Shown: one piece after another, positions 55,424 to 63,555 of the stretch
Numbering within the stretch: position 1 is the first letter of the stretch
Layout: the number at the start of each line of letters is the position of its first letter
Source: Ignavibacteriales bacterium
GTDB taxonomy: Bacteria > Bacteroidota > Ignavibacteria > Ignavibacteriales > Ignavibacteriaceae
DNA length: 64,000 nt
Reading direction: 5' to 3'
Assembly (NCBI GenBank): GCA_015709675.1
Contig: CP054182.1
Span: 3,265,448-3,329,447, forward strand
Notes under the pieces: model-generated
What the model was told of the DNA's origin: nothing
The model's input: the letters and a program-made list of their open reading frames with translations, nothing else
The model's database searches: none
Made by a program: the position numbers and the translations under genes

Positions 55424-57169
55424 TTATTTCAGAAAAAGCATCTTGATTGATTTAACACTGCCATTATAGCTTAATGAAGCATAATAGGCACCGCTGGAGA
55501 GATTTTCAGCCAGGAAATTCACCCGGTGATTTCCCTTTTCAGCCATTCCAGAGTAAAGTACCGCAACCTCTTTTCCTAAAGCGGAGTAGACAGTCAGTTT
55601 TACCTCACCTGCCTCAGGCAGCGAAAAGCCGATGACGGTTTCCGGATTGAAGGGATTTGGGTAGTTCTGGTACAGTGAAAAATCTCCGGGAGTATTGTTT
55701 TCGTCCGCTATTCCGGTTACGATGATTCCCGCAGTAATTGAGGGAGCGCTTTCATTATAGCCCTTGTCATAAGCTGTGACCGTAAAGTAATAATTCTGTG
55801 AAGGTTTATTGGCAAATACCACGGTGAAAGTTGTATCCCTTCTTCCGAAGGCAATTACTTTTTTAATATCCGATGTATCAACAGGAAAGACCGTATCCAT
55901 ATATACATTGTAGTATTTGGCTGTATCTCCGTCAGAAGCCGCCGGCGATTTCTGCCACTTCAGAATGTAGGTCAGTGAGTCCTGTGCCGTAACGGTAAGA
56001 TTTTCCGGGGATAGCGGCTTCACATTATCCTTCCATGGCATGGGCGGAATATTGGCAGGATATAAATACTGGTTTGCCTTAATCAGATTATACAGATTCT
56101 TCTGATTATCAATAAAACTTGCCGTGCGGAAATAGGTCTGCCCCTGAGCGCCGAATTTTCTTGAAGTATCTACCTGCGCCAGAATCTCTGCAGCAGGCCA
56201 GTTGCCGTCCGCAGCTGTCATCCGGTACGCGGCGATACCCATATATATATGTCTCCCTCCTCTTCCGGTTATCCAGTCAAGTGCAAGAGAATCAAAGCGC
56301 GGACAGGTGCTTATGTCCCAGTACACCTGAGGTGAAAGATAATCATGCTTGCGTGCCAGCAGCCAGCGGCGGGAGTCCTGAAATACCTGTGTGTAAGCAT
56401 CCCAGCCGGAGTTGCAGGTGCTCAGGTCTTTATATATCCCGATTGGCGCACTTCCTACTTTCATTTTCGGGCGGACCAGCTGAATAGAATCATAGATCGC
56501 AGTGACAAAATTGTTGATATTCGACCTGCGCCAGTCGCTCTTGTTTACACCACCTCCATAATTTGCGTATGAGGCAGAATCGCTGAAATCAGTGCCGGGA
56601 TATCTGATAAAATCGAAATGTATGCCGTCAAGCGGATATTTCCTTACCATCTCCATGGCAAGATTAAGCAGATAGGTTTTCGTGCCCGGTTCACCTGGAT
56701 CCATCCACCACTCACCATCATAGAGCTTAACTAAATTCGGATGTCTGTGCACTACATGCTGAGGATTGGTAACGGGGGGAGTTCCTGTACCATAAACTTT
56801 ATACACATTCCACCAGGCATGAACCTCCATACCCCGCTTATGTGCTTCTTCAATGGTGAACTGCACCGGATCATAACCCGGATTTCCTCCCAATGAGCCG
56901 GTAAGTGCACGTGCCCATGGTTCAATGGCTGAGCCATAAAGCAGATCGCCTCTTCCCCGCACCTGAAGCATAATGGTATTAAAATTCGCGGCTTTCAGCT
57001 TATCAAGAAGCTGGATCATTTCCGTGCGTTGTGTATTTGCTCCTGATGTCCGAGGCCAGTCCAGATTAAATACGGTGGTTACCCAAACCGCGCGTACCTC
57101 TTCTTTTGGCTGTGAATAGATTAGACCGGTCAGAACAATGAGGAAAAATAGCAGAGATTTTTTCATCAA
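55424..57169 (-). CDS. Secreted family-10-type glycosidase (GHL10/DUF187) with T9SS tail
   Basis: The 581 residues have a signal peptide (1-19), a TIM-barrel GHL10 domain (about 24-370, opening EVRAVWVTTVFNLDWPR, with HAWWNVYKV and DGIHFDFIRYPG), a fibronectin-III-like domain (about 395-485), and a type IX tail (from about 495, YQNYPNPFNPETVIGF). It should be a surface glycosidase. The substrate is unknown; the domain family is common in Bacteroidota and acts on cell-wall or matrix polysaccharide in some cases. Monocistronic. Confidence 0.88.
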   Translation of the reverse strand: MMKKSLLFFLIVLTGLIYSQPKEEVRAVWVTTVFNLDWPRTSGANTQRTEMIQLLDKLKAANFNTIMLQVRGRGDLLYGSAIEPWARALTGSLGGNPGYDPVQFTIEEAHKRGMEVHAWWNVYKVYGTGTPPVTNPQHVVHRHPNLVKLYDGEWWMDPGEPGTKTYLLNLAMEMVRKYPLDGIHFDFIRYPGTDFSDSASYANYGGGVNKSDWRRSNINNFVTAIYDSIQLVRPKMKVGSAPIGIYKDLSTCNSGWDAYTQVFQDSRRWLLARKHDYLSPQVYWDISTCPRFDSLALDWITGRGGRHIYMGIAAYRMTAADGNWPAAEILAQVDTSRKFGAQGQTYFRTASFIDNQKNLYNLIKANQYLYPANIPPMPWKDNVKPLSPENLTVTAQDSLTYILKWQKSPAASDGDTAKYYNVYMDTVFPVDTSDIKKVIAFGRRDTTFTVVFANKPSQNYYFTVTAYDKGYNESAPSITAGIIVTGIADENNTPGDFSLYQNYPNPFNPETVIGFSLPEAGEVKLTVYSALGKEVAVLYSGMAEKGNHRVNFLAENLSSGAYYASLSYNGSVKSIKMLFLK

Positions 57170-57255
57170 ACCTGGGGAATTTATTGAAAGTTGAACTGAA
57201 ATATAAGAAACATGCCTCCTCTGAGGAAGTGTTTTCAGGCAAGGGTAAATAAATG

Positions 57256-57285
57256 CCCGTTCCGGCCCGACACCGGAAACGGGCT
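57256..57285 (-). terminator. Terminator of the single-domain response regulator
   Basis: Stem GCCCGTTTCCGG / CCGGAACGGGC (one bulge) followed on the minus strand by ATTTATTTA, 27 nt after the stop codon. Confidence 0.75.
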
Positions 57286-57312
57286 TAAAGTGTTATTGCG
57301 GAAAGAAGTTTG

Positions 57313-57714
57313 TCAGGCTTCCTGAAGTTCATAGAACTGTTCGAATTTTCTGACCAGTTCTTTGGGGTCAATCGGTTTATCCATCATGAAATCGCATTTC
57401 AGCCATTCCTTCTCCTCCGGCGTGGAAACATCGAATTTGATTCCGGTGTGGTAAGTAGCCGAAGTTAGAATAGCCACCGGTATCTTTTTACCGTGCGGAT
57501 CCTTTTTCACATGGTACGAAAAAACGAACCCTGAGTCATAGCGCTCCATCATCAGATCAACCGCTACCGCGTCAGGTTTTTGTTCCCGGAAGAGTTTCAG
57601 GCCTTCTTCGCTGGTTTCAGCAGTCAGCACCGTGAATCCGTCTTCCTCCAGAACGCCGGAAATCATTTCCAGATTATCGGGGTCTTCATCAACTAATAGT
57701 ATTTTCTTAATCAT
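57313..57714 (-). CDS. Single-domain response regulator
   Basis: About 133 residues, start taken at the ATG at 57714 with AGGA 8 nt upstream; an in-frame TTG at 57729 would add five residues. Receiver domain only: acidic pocket DED (9-11), phosphoacceptor D53 in AVDLMM, Thr in ILTSAT, Lys in MDKPID. Between the Thr and Lys motifs there is an insertion of about 12 residues (KFDVSTPEEKEW) that most CheY-like proteins lack. There is no output domain and no adjacent kinase, so it may act by protein contact. Confidence 0.88.
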   Translation of the reverse strand: MIKKILLVDEDPDNLEMISGVLEEDGFTVLTAETSEEGLKLFREQKPDAVAVDLMMERYDSGFVFSYHVKKDPHGKKIPVAILTSATYHTGIKFDVSTPEEKEWLKCDFMMDKPIDPKELVRKFEQFYELQEA

Positions 57715-57781
57715 GGGAGTCCTGTTCAATACACCCCAAAAACATCAAATTCTGTGCCGCCAAATCCCCCTTTATTCCCTA

Positions 57782-58873
57782 TTATTCAAACCAGTGCAGA
57801 CTGTTTTTTATTGCCTGAGAGACAATTTTCTCATTAACAGGAATATCATAAGCCGGCGGCTCACCCTCCCTCAGGAGAACAAACCTCACTTCCCCGTTGC
57901 TGCTTTTCTTGTCTGACTGCATCAGTTTCCACAATTCAGCGGGGTCAATCAGGCTGAGAAGTTTAGGGAAAGAAATCTCCCTGCAAAGAGAAATATACTC
58001 ATCCGCTGTTTTCCTGCTGAGCATACCCCGCACTACGGAAAGTTCTGCCGCACAAATCAATCCTGCTGAAACTGCAACCCCGTGTTTCACCTTAAAGCTG
58101 GTAGCTGACTCAATTGCATGAGCAAACGTATGTCCCAGATTAAGCAGCTTCCTTGGACCTGTTTCTGTTTCATCTGCCGCCACTATACGTGCCTTAATGG
58201 CAATACACTCCGCCATGATACTGTTCAGCTCTTCCTGCCTTGCGCTGCCCTTCAGTCTGAAGAACCCGGCAACACGCTCAAAAAACTGCCGGTCATATAG
58301 AAACGCATATTTCACCATTTCACCGTAACCGGATTCCCATTCCGCCCGCGGAAGCGTCATCAGCAGACTACGTCCGGACCAGACTGATTCCGGCTGGGTA
58401 AAAGTCCCGATAAAGTTTTTTCTTCCTCCGAAGTTAACTCCTGTTTTTCCTCCGACCGAACTGTCAATAACCGAAAGAAGTGTGGTCGGGACCTGAATAA
58501 ACCGTATGCCTCGCATATATACTGAAGCGGCAAATGAGCCGATATCACCGATGATTCCCCCGCCGATTATCACCAGCACTGATTTCCTGTCTGCCCCATG
58601 ATCCTGAAGAAACGAGAGTATCCTGTTTACCGAGGCCATGGTCTTCATTTTTTCTGACGGCTTCATAATAAGTGTTCTGAAAACACCTTTGTTAAAACCG
58701 GTCAGGTCATGCACCCCATCCGTATGATACCGGTATACCTGAGCATCAACAAGAAAAAACGCACGGAATCCTTTTTCTTCAAGATAGGAAGTAAGCGGTT
58801 CAAATGCTCCCTCATGCAGATGTACCTGATAAGAAGCTGAACGGGTTTCAACCGGAATGGATATCATTGTCAT
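57782..58873 (-). CDS. aroB: 3-dehydroquinate synthase
   Basis: Second step of the shikimate pathway, NAD- and metal-dependent. The 363 residues include GGGIIGDIGSFAAS (about 103-116), the PTTLLSVIDSSVGGKTGVN block (about 129-147), metal ligands in NLGHTFAHAIES and KHGVAVSAG, and KKSSNGEVRFV. The ATG overlaps the aroK stop by 4 nt, so the two shikimate enzymes are coupled. Confidence 0.95.
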   Translation of the reverse strand: MTMISIPVETRSASYQVHLHEGAFEPLTSYLEEKGFRAFFLVDAQVYRYHTDGVHDLTGFNKGVFRTLIMKPSEKMKTMASVNRILSFLQDHGADRKSVLVIIGGGIIGDIGSFAASVYMRGIRFIQVPTTLLSVIDSSVGGKTGVNFGGRKNFIGTFTQPESVWSGRSLLMTLPRAEWESGYGEMVKYAFLYDRQFFERVAGFFRLKGSARQEELNSIMAECIAIKARIVAADETETGPRKLLNLGHTFAHAIESATSFKVKHGVAVSAGLICAAELSVVRGMLSRKTADEYISLCREISFPKLLSLIDPAELWKLMQSDKKSSNGEVRFVLLREGEPPAYDIPVNEKIVSQAIKNSLHWFE

Positions 58874-59412
58874 ATATATTTATTAATCATTTTTGCGAGA
58901 AGGTCAACAGCTTTTCCCATTGGCAGATTATCTGTCCGGAAAATAATATCCGCCTGCGAATAATAAATTTCCCGTTTTTCCATAAGATCAGCGATGCGGG
59001 TGAGAATTTTATTTTTGTCGTCATTCTCTTCCTGCATTCTCAGCACAGGCCTGTCCGTCTTGAAGCGGAGCCGCGCATACACCTTCTCAGGAGAAGTTTT
59101 CAGATAAACAATCCTTCCGCTGTTCTTAAGTATGTTCAAATTATCAAAAAATGCAATGGTTCCCCCGCCGAGCGAGACAATATGTTGCTGATAATGGCTT
59201 ATCTTCTTTAGATACTCCGATTCAAGCTGTCTGAAGTATTCCTCCCCCTCTTCCTGAAAAATACCGCTGATCTTCTTCCCCGTTTCAGTTTCTATTAGTT
59301 TATCAAGATCAAGAAAATCCCACCCGATTTTATTCGCGAGTATATGACCGATCGTAGTCTTGCCCGACCCCATAAAGCCGGTAAGATAGATTAATTTAGA
59401 TTTAACAGACAT
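58870..59412 (-). CDS. aroK: Shikimate kinase
   Basis: Phosphorylates shikimate. The 180 residues have the P-loop GFMGSGKTT (about 12-20), the shikimate-binding DLD (about 35-37) and GGG (about 78-80) motifs, and the lid Arg region RFKTDRP. A short two-gene operon with aroB; about 120 nt separate it from the next gene upstream. Confidence 0.95.
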   Translation of the reverse strand: MSVKSKLIYLTGFMGSGKTTIGHILANKIGWDFLDLDKLIETETGKKISGIFQEEGEEYFRQLESEYLKKISHYQQHIVSLGGGTIAFFDNLNILKNSGRIVYLKTSPEKVYARLRFKTDRPVLRMQEENDDKNKILTRIADLMEKREIYYSQADIIFRTDNLPMGKAVDLLAKMINKYI

Positions 59413-59531
59413 GATACATTATATAATTATCTGCCTGAAAAGGGTATTGAATATATGCTCTCGCTTTAAGGTCAAACTCTGTATCCGAATTCTGATCCAT
59501 TCATAATTCATACTTCATAATTCATAATTAC

Positions 59532-60254
59532 TTAAAAGTTCACCATAAAATTATACCGGACTCCCATCATAAACACTACACCATCAACGTTAATCTTCGA
59601 ATCAAATTCCGATTGGCCAACCTTATACTGTCTGTTGTTATAGGTAAATTCTTCACTTACATAACCACTTTTCAGAAGCACCTGAGGATCACGGAACTTC
59701 ATTCCATAAGTAATAAGAAGATTCTTATACGCCACGTAATCCCCACTCACTCCTACCTGAATGCCGTATCCCGACTGCTGATCAACCGTCTTTAACTCAG
59801 CGCTTCCCATCTCCCTCACGAACGAAGCAGGATACAACCCGGCTCCGCCATATATATAGAAACCCCAGTCATCAAGTGAAAAGGGCAGCCGGTAATATAA
59901 ATTCAGCTCTATGGGGTACAATTCAAAACCATCCGTAACGCGCAGACTCCTTGTTACAAATCCGTCAAAGACGGTTACAAACCTGTTGTCCGCAGTCACG
60001 CGCATATATTCAAAGGAAAGCCCGAGCTCAAGATCCGGACTGATATTCCAGAATATCTCCGCGGAGGGATTATAAAAATCATCCAGCGGATAAAATCCGT
60101 TCCGCAGCGAAAGATCAGATGAGTAGGGAGTCGGATACACTTTGGAGGATGTTGTATAATTTCCGGACAGACTGATACCGAACCGCGCTCCCTGAGGGAG
60201 CACAAGAACTGACACAAGTATCCAGCAAACCGCGGTGAACCTTACTAACTGCAA
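59532..60254 (-). CDS. Outer membrane beta-barrel protein, unknown function
   Basis: The 240 residues have a signal peptide (about 1-22, ending in LPQG) and then alternating beta-strand pattern with many aromatic girdle residues, closing with MGVRYNFMVNF (C-terminal Phe, as in beta-barrel proteins). The start is a TTG at 60254 with GGAGA 5 nt before it; no in-frame ATG is near. Function unknown; probably a porin-like or OmpW-like small barrel. Confidence 0.75.
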   Translation of the reverse strand: MQLVRFTAVCWILVSVLVLPQGARFGISLSGNYTTSSKVYPTPYSSDLSLRNGFYPLDDFYNPSAEIFWNISPDLELGLSFEYMRVTADNRFVTVFDGFVTRSLRVTDGFELYPIELNLYYRLPFSLDDWGFYIYGGAGLYPASFVREMGSAELKTVDQQSGYGIQVGVSGDYVAYKNLLITYGMKFRDPQVLLKSGYVSEEFTYNNRQYKVGQSEFDSKINVDGVVFMMGVRYNFMVNF

Positions 60255-60297
60255 CTATTCTCCGTTAAAAAAAGAAATTTATCTAAAATTATCTTCA

Positions 60298-60340
60298 AAA
60301 AAAAAGCCATCCGGCAGTTTTGTCCGGATGGCTTTTTTTT
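60298..60340 (-). terminator. Terminator of ppiD-like gene
   Basis: Stem AAAAAGCCATCCGG / CCGGATGGCTTTTT with A- and T-runs on both sides, so it may act in both directions. It follows the isomerase stop by 14 nt. Confidence 0.9.
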
Positions 60341-60353
60341 AATACTCAGATCA

Positions 60354-62438
60354 TCATCTGTAGAACAGATATCTCTGGTCTTTGATATCCGCGTTATCTT
60401 TAAGATTGTTAAGCCACTGATTATAAAGGCTTGACTTCTTCTCATTATAAATCTCGCTGCGGATTGACGGTTTCTGGGCTGCATAGGCAGTTTCATCAAA
60501 ATTGGAGCGGGAGGTTACTTTGATAATATAGTATCCTCTGTTTCCTTTAAGAGGTTCAGAAACGGTATTTAACGGAAGTTTGTAAGCAGCGCCGCTGAAA
60601 GCATAGTCTGTACCAACATTCGGTATGCTGCCGGCTGTTGAGAACTGGACTGCTGTATTCAGTTTTACCTGAGAAAAAACAGATGCTGCAGCGCTCAGAT
60701 CGGTACTGATCTTTGATTTAATGTTATCAGCCACTTCCTTGGCTTTTTTGAATTTCATCTCGCTGATGACTGCTGAACGGATTTCGTTCTTAATATCATC
60801 AAACTTTTTAACGCCTGCTTTTATAACATCGGATACCTTAAAGACAACGTACGAACCCTGAACGTTAAACACAGGGCTTACGGTGCTCAGACTGTTATCA
60901 AAAGCATAATGAATAATGCTCTTGTTGTACCCGATACCCGGCACATAGAATACATCCTTGGTGAAAGGTGTTGTTTCAAGCGGGGCATATTTCATTTCAG
61001 TCGCGGTTTTTTCAAAACCGTTTTTATCAGCCAGGTACGCAAAGTCGGTTGCTTCAGTCTGGATTTTATCCATGGTGGCAGGTGACGGCTTTATAGCGAG
61101 GACAATTTTCTCAGCCACATAGCGGTTGCTGCTCTTGCCATTCACTTTAATGATGTGATATCCGTATGAAGTTTTAACCGGCTTCTGAACAACGCCAACC
61201 GGAGCGCTGAAACATGCATCTTCGAATGGTTTTACCATTGCTCCCTTGCCAAACCAGCCAAGATCACCGCCGTTTGATGAGTTTGACTTATCAGCAGAAA
61301 ACTGAGCGGCGAGTTCATTAAAGTTTGCGCCTTTAATAGCTGCATCATAAATGCGGTTTGCTTCTGCCAAATCTTTTGCATCATCACCCGTTGATGAAAT
61401 CAGTATATGCTGCGCGCGCACATAAGGGCTTGCTCCGGGCAGAACAGCGGAAATCTTATATAACACACCCCCTTCGGCAGTCACAACCGGTCCGATAAAG
61501 GAGTTTGAGGAAGCTGAAGCAAAAAGCGCTGATGCCTCTGCCGGTACTGCGGAAATATCCAGAGTGTCCACTTTGTGAGGGACTTCAGAATATATATCAA
61601 CAAAGTTTTTGAAATCTCCGGTATCCTTCTCGGCTTTGCCAAGCACTGTTACCAGTGTTTCCATTACCCTTGCGGTGTCCGCTTTGGATGCACGTACCTG
61701 AAATGTTACATAGAGAAGTTTTCTCTGCTCATCAACTTTATATAATTCAGGATTTTCATTGTAATAGGTTTTTAAATCTGCGTCAGTCGGATTGAACTGT
61801 GAATCAGGGAAAGAAGTAATTTCAACAAGCGCAAATTCTGCATCCATTTTAATGCTTCTGTCAATGAACTTTCTTTTCAGTTCACCTTCCGAAACATTAA
61901 CCGTGCTGAAAAGCATGCTTGAAAGTTTATCGCTGATCAGCTGCTGGCGGACAAAATCTTCTGCCTGAACCATGATGTTTTTATTTCTCGGATCTTTAAT
62001 CGCGGTAAGATATGCTTCGCGGTTAAAGTTGCCGAGCGAATCCATAAAGTTCTGCTTTAGAAACTCTGGCGGATTAGCGCCAAGGATTGCATCTCTGATT
62101 TCATCATCAGTTACTTTGATACCGTATTTTTCAATCTGCTGTTCCGTTAATATCTGTGTAACAAGAGCGTCCCAAACCTGGTCACGGAACTGTGCCATCT
62201 GATCTTCTTCGATATCCTGTCCGGTCTGATTCCGCTGATTTTCACGTGCCTGGTTTACGAACTCATCGAATTCAGTAATGGTTATATCTCTTCCATTAAT
62301 TGATCCGACATTGTTTGCCCGGGCGCCCAGTGCCTCAAGAACATTCGAGTCAGAGATCACCATAAACAATACAAAGAGGACTCCCACCGTTATAATAAAA
62401 GCCGGTGCAAGGTCTCTCATTCTGGCCATCATGGGCAT
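60354..62438 (-). CDS. Membrane-anchored peptidyl-prolyl isomerase (PpiD/SurA-like)
   Basis: Periplasmic folding chaperone anchored in the inner membrane. Start at 62438 (694 residues), supported by the promoter at 62481-62512, which would place the longer ATG at 62483 upstream of the RNA start. One N-terminal TM (about 15-37), SurA-N-like helical domain (40-230), then parvulin rotamase domain (about 350-450: RAQHILI, GGDLGWFGKGAMVKPFED, SYGYHIIKV) and a second, degenerate parvulin-like part (about 500-640). PpiD-like organisation; length is in range. Confidence 0.9.
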   Translation of the reverse strand: MPMMARMRDLAPAFIITVGVLFVLFMVISDSNVLEALGARANNVGSINGRDITITEFDEFVNQARENQRNQTGQDIEEDQMAQFRDQVWDALVTQILTEQQIEKYGIKVTDDEIRDAILGANPPEFLKQNFMDSLGNFNREAYLTAIKDPRNKNIMVQAEDFVRQQLISDKLSSMLFSTVNVSEGELKRKFIDRSIKMDAEFALVEITSFPDSQFNPTDADLKTYYNENPELYKVDEQRKLLYVTFQVRASKADTARVMETLVTVLGKAEKDTGDFKNFVDIYSEVPHKVDTLDISAVPAEASALFASASSNSFIGPVVTAEGGVLYKISAVLPGASPYVRAQHILISSTGDDAKDLAEANRIYDAAIKGANFNELAAQFSADKSNSSNGGDLGWFGKGAMVKPFEDACFSAPVGVVQKPVKTSYGYHIIKVNGKSSNRYVAEKIVLAIKPSPATMDKIQTEATDFAYLADKNGFEKTATEMKYAPLETTPFTKDVFYVPGIGYNKSIIHYAFDNSLSTVSPVFNVQGSYVVFKVSDVIKAGVKKFDDIKNEIRSAVISEMKFKKAKEVADNIKSKISTDLSAAASVFSQVKLNTAVQFSTAGSIPNVGTDYAFSGAAYKLPLNTVSEPLKGNRGYYIIKVTSRSNFDETAYAAQKPSIRSEIYNEKKSSLYNQWLNNLKDNADIKDQRYLFYR

Positions 62439-62480
62439 AGGTCTGTTAACTCCGATAATTTTAAAGAAAATACAAGACAA

Positions 62481-62512
62481 CAAATTTAGCCAACCACCCC
62501 CGAAAAATCAAA
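62481..62512 (-). promoter_or_regulatory. Bacteroidota-type promoter of the PpiD-like gene
   Basis: TTTG (62509-62512), 20 bp, then TAAATTTG (62481-62488) on the minus strand: a full -33/-7 pair in the Bacteroidota consensus. The predicted start site near 62474 lies 36 nt before the ATG at 62438. This shows that the lineage uses the TAnnTTTG code seen in the Pho-box promoters. Confidence 0.65.
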
Positions 62513-62603
62513 GAAATTCTTAGTTTCAGGGGTTGTTTGAGGTCTGTCAGGTAGTTATTTTACCCTCTCTTTATCAGCTATTTTATCCATTACCAGGACA
62601 GCA

Positions 62604-63194
62604 GTGACAAAAGATCTACGGCAGAAAATTCTGCAGACCGCAAAAGAACTCTTCGCCAGGAAGGGTTATAAGGATACTGTCCTGCCCGATATTGCTTCAC
62701 AGCTCAATATCGGTAAATCTACCCTGTACCATTATTTTGATTCCAAAGAGGATATCTATAAATGTGCGGTTGAAGAGGATATTGATCTCTATATTGCCAG
62801 AATTGAGCAGATTTTTAACGATGAATCGGTAAGTCTGGAATCCCGGCTGCATCACTACCTGACCCTCAAAGAAAAATTATCCGATTTCTTCCCTGTACTG
62901 GCTCAAAGTCTTTCAGATTTCATGAGAAAGAGCAACCCCATCTATCTGAAAGATATTATCCGCGGAATGCTTGCCCGGGAGGAACACATATTGCAGCTGG
63001 TGGTAAGTGCAATAAAAAGTACCTCACCGGAGTTTTCATCCTCCCTCCCTCTCAGGTTTTTTCCCCTTTCGCTCTTTTTCTATCTTAATATCACCCTGGT
63101 CTCCAGGGATTTGAAAGAAGAGGGAGAAAGCGACCCGGATTCCTCACTCATCACAAAAGCACTATTAAAGCTCTTTAACATCCCCGCTCCCTGA
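62604..63194 (+). CDS. TetR/AcrR-family transcriptional regulator
   Basis: The 196 residues begin from a GTG codon. N-terminal helix-turn-helix (about 5-52; ILQTAKELFARKGYKDTVLPDIA, then STLYHYFDSKED) is typical; the C-terminal ligand domain is variable and gives no clue to the ligand. It acts as a repressor of a nearby operon in most members. Divergent from the PpiD-like gene, with 165 nt between the coding starts. Confidence 0.9.
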   Translation: MTKDLRQKILQTAKELFARKGYKDTVLPDIASQLNIGKSTLYHYFDSKEDIYKCAVEEDIDLYIARIEQIFNDESVSLESRLHHYLTLKEKLSDFFPVLAQSLSDFMRKSNPIYLKDIIRGMLAREEHILQLVVSAIKSTSPEFSSSLPLRFFPLSLFFYLNITLVSRDLKEEGESDPDSSLITKALLKLFNIPAP

Positions 63195-63235
63195 GCAGAC
63201 TAAAAATGTACTCCCAAAGCAGGTCCCCGAGCCGG

Positions 63236-63326
63236 TCCCCGAGCGAAGTCGAGGGGAAGTCGAGGGGCGCTCCCCAAGCCACTCTGCAATCCACTCCCAA
63301 ACTGGTCCCCGAGCGAAGTCGAGGGG
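63236..63326. repeat. Two CCCCGAGCGAAGTCGAGGGG hairpin repeats
   Basis: Nearly identical hairpins at 63236-63255 and 63306-63326, plus a partial copy at 63255-63267. This short palindrome family is widespread in environmental bacterial genomes. The gap 63195-63555 holds no gene that I can support. Confidence 0.75.
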
Positions 63327-63555
63327 GTCCTTAACCATCGTCCCAAATGTCCCTCCCCTCTCACCCAACTCTCTCAAACCTCCCTGCCAAAACCTTTATT
63401 TTCCTCAAACCTTGGTCTTTTTGAAAGAATTAGGTAATTTTAACCCCTTAAAAACCAAAAACATAACGGTCGTTAAACTCTGGAAATTACGTCCTCTGCA
63501 CTTTTGCTCACAAAAGCGGACTAACCCATCATGAAGCTGAATTAAGGAATTTACA

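Noticed and set aside
63165-63377. 70-codon minus-strand frame
   Set aside because: It reads the CCCCGAGCG hairpins and overlaps the TetR gene end.
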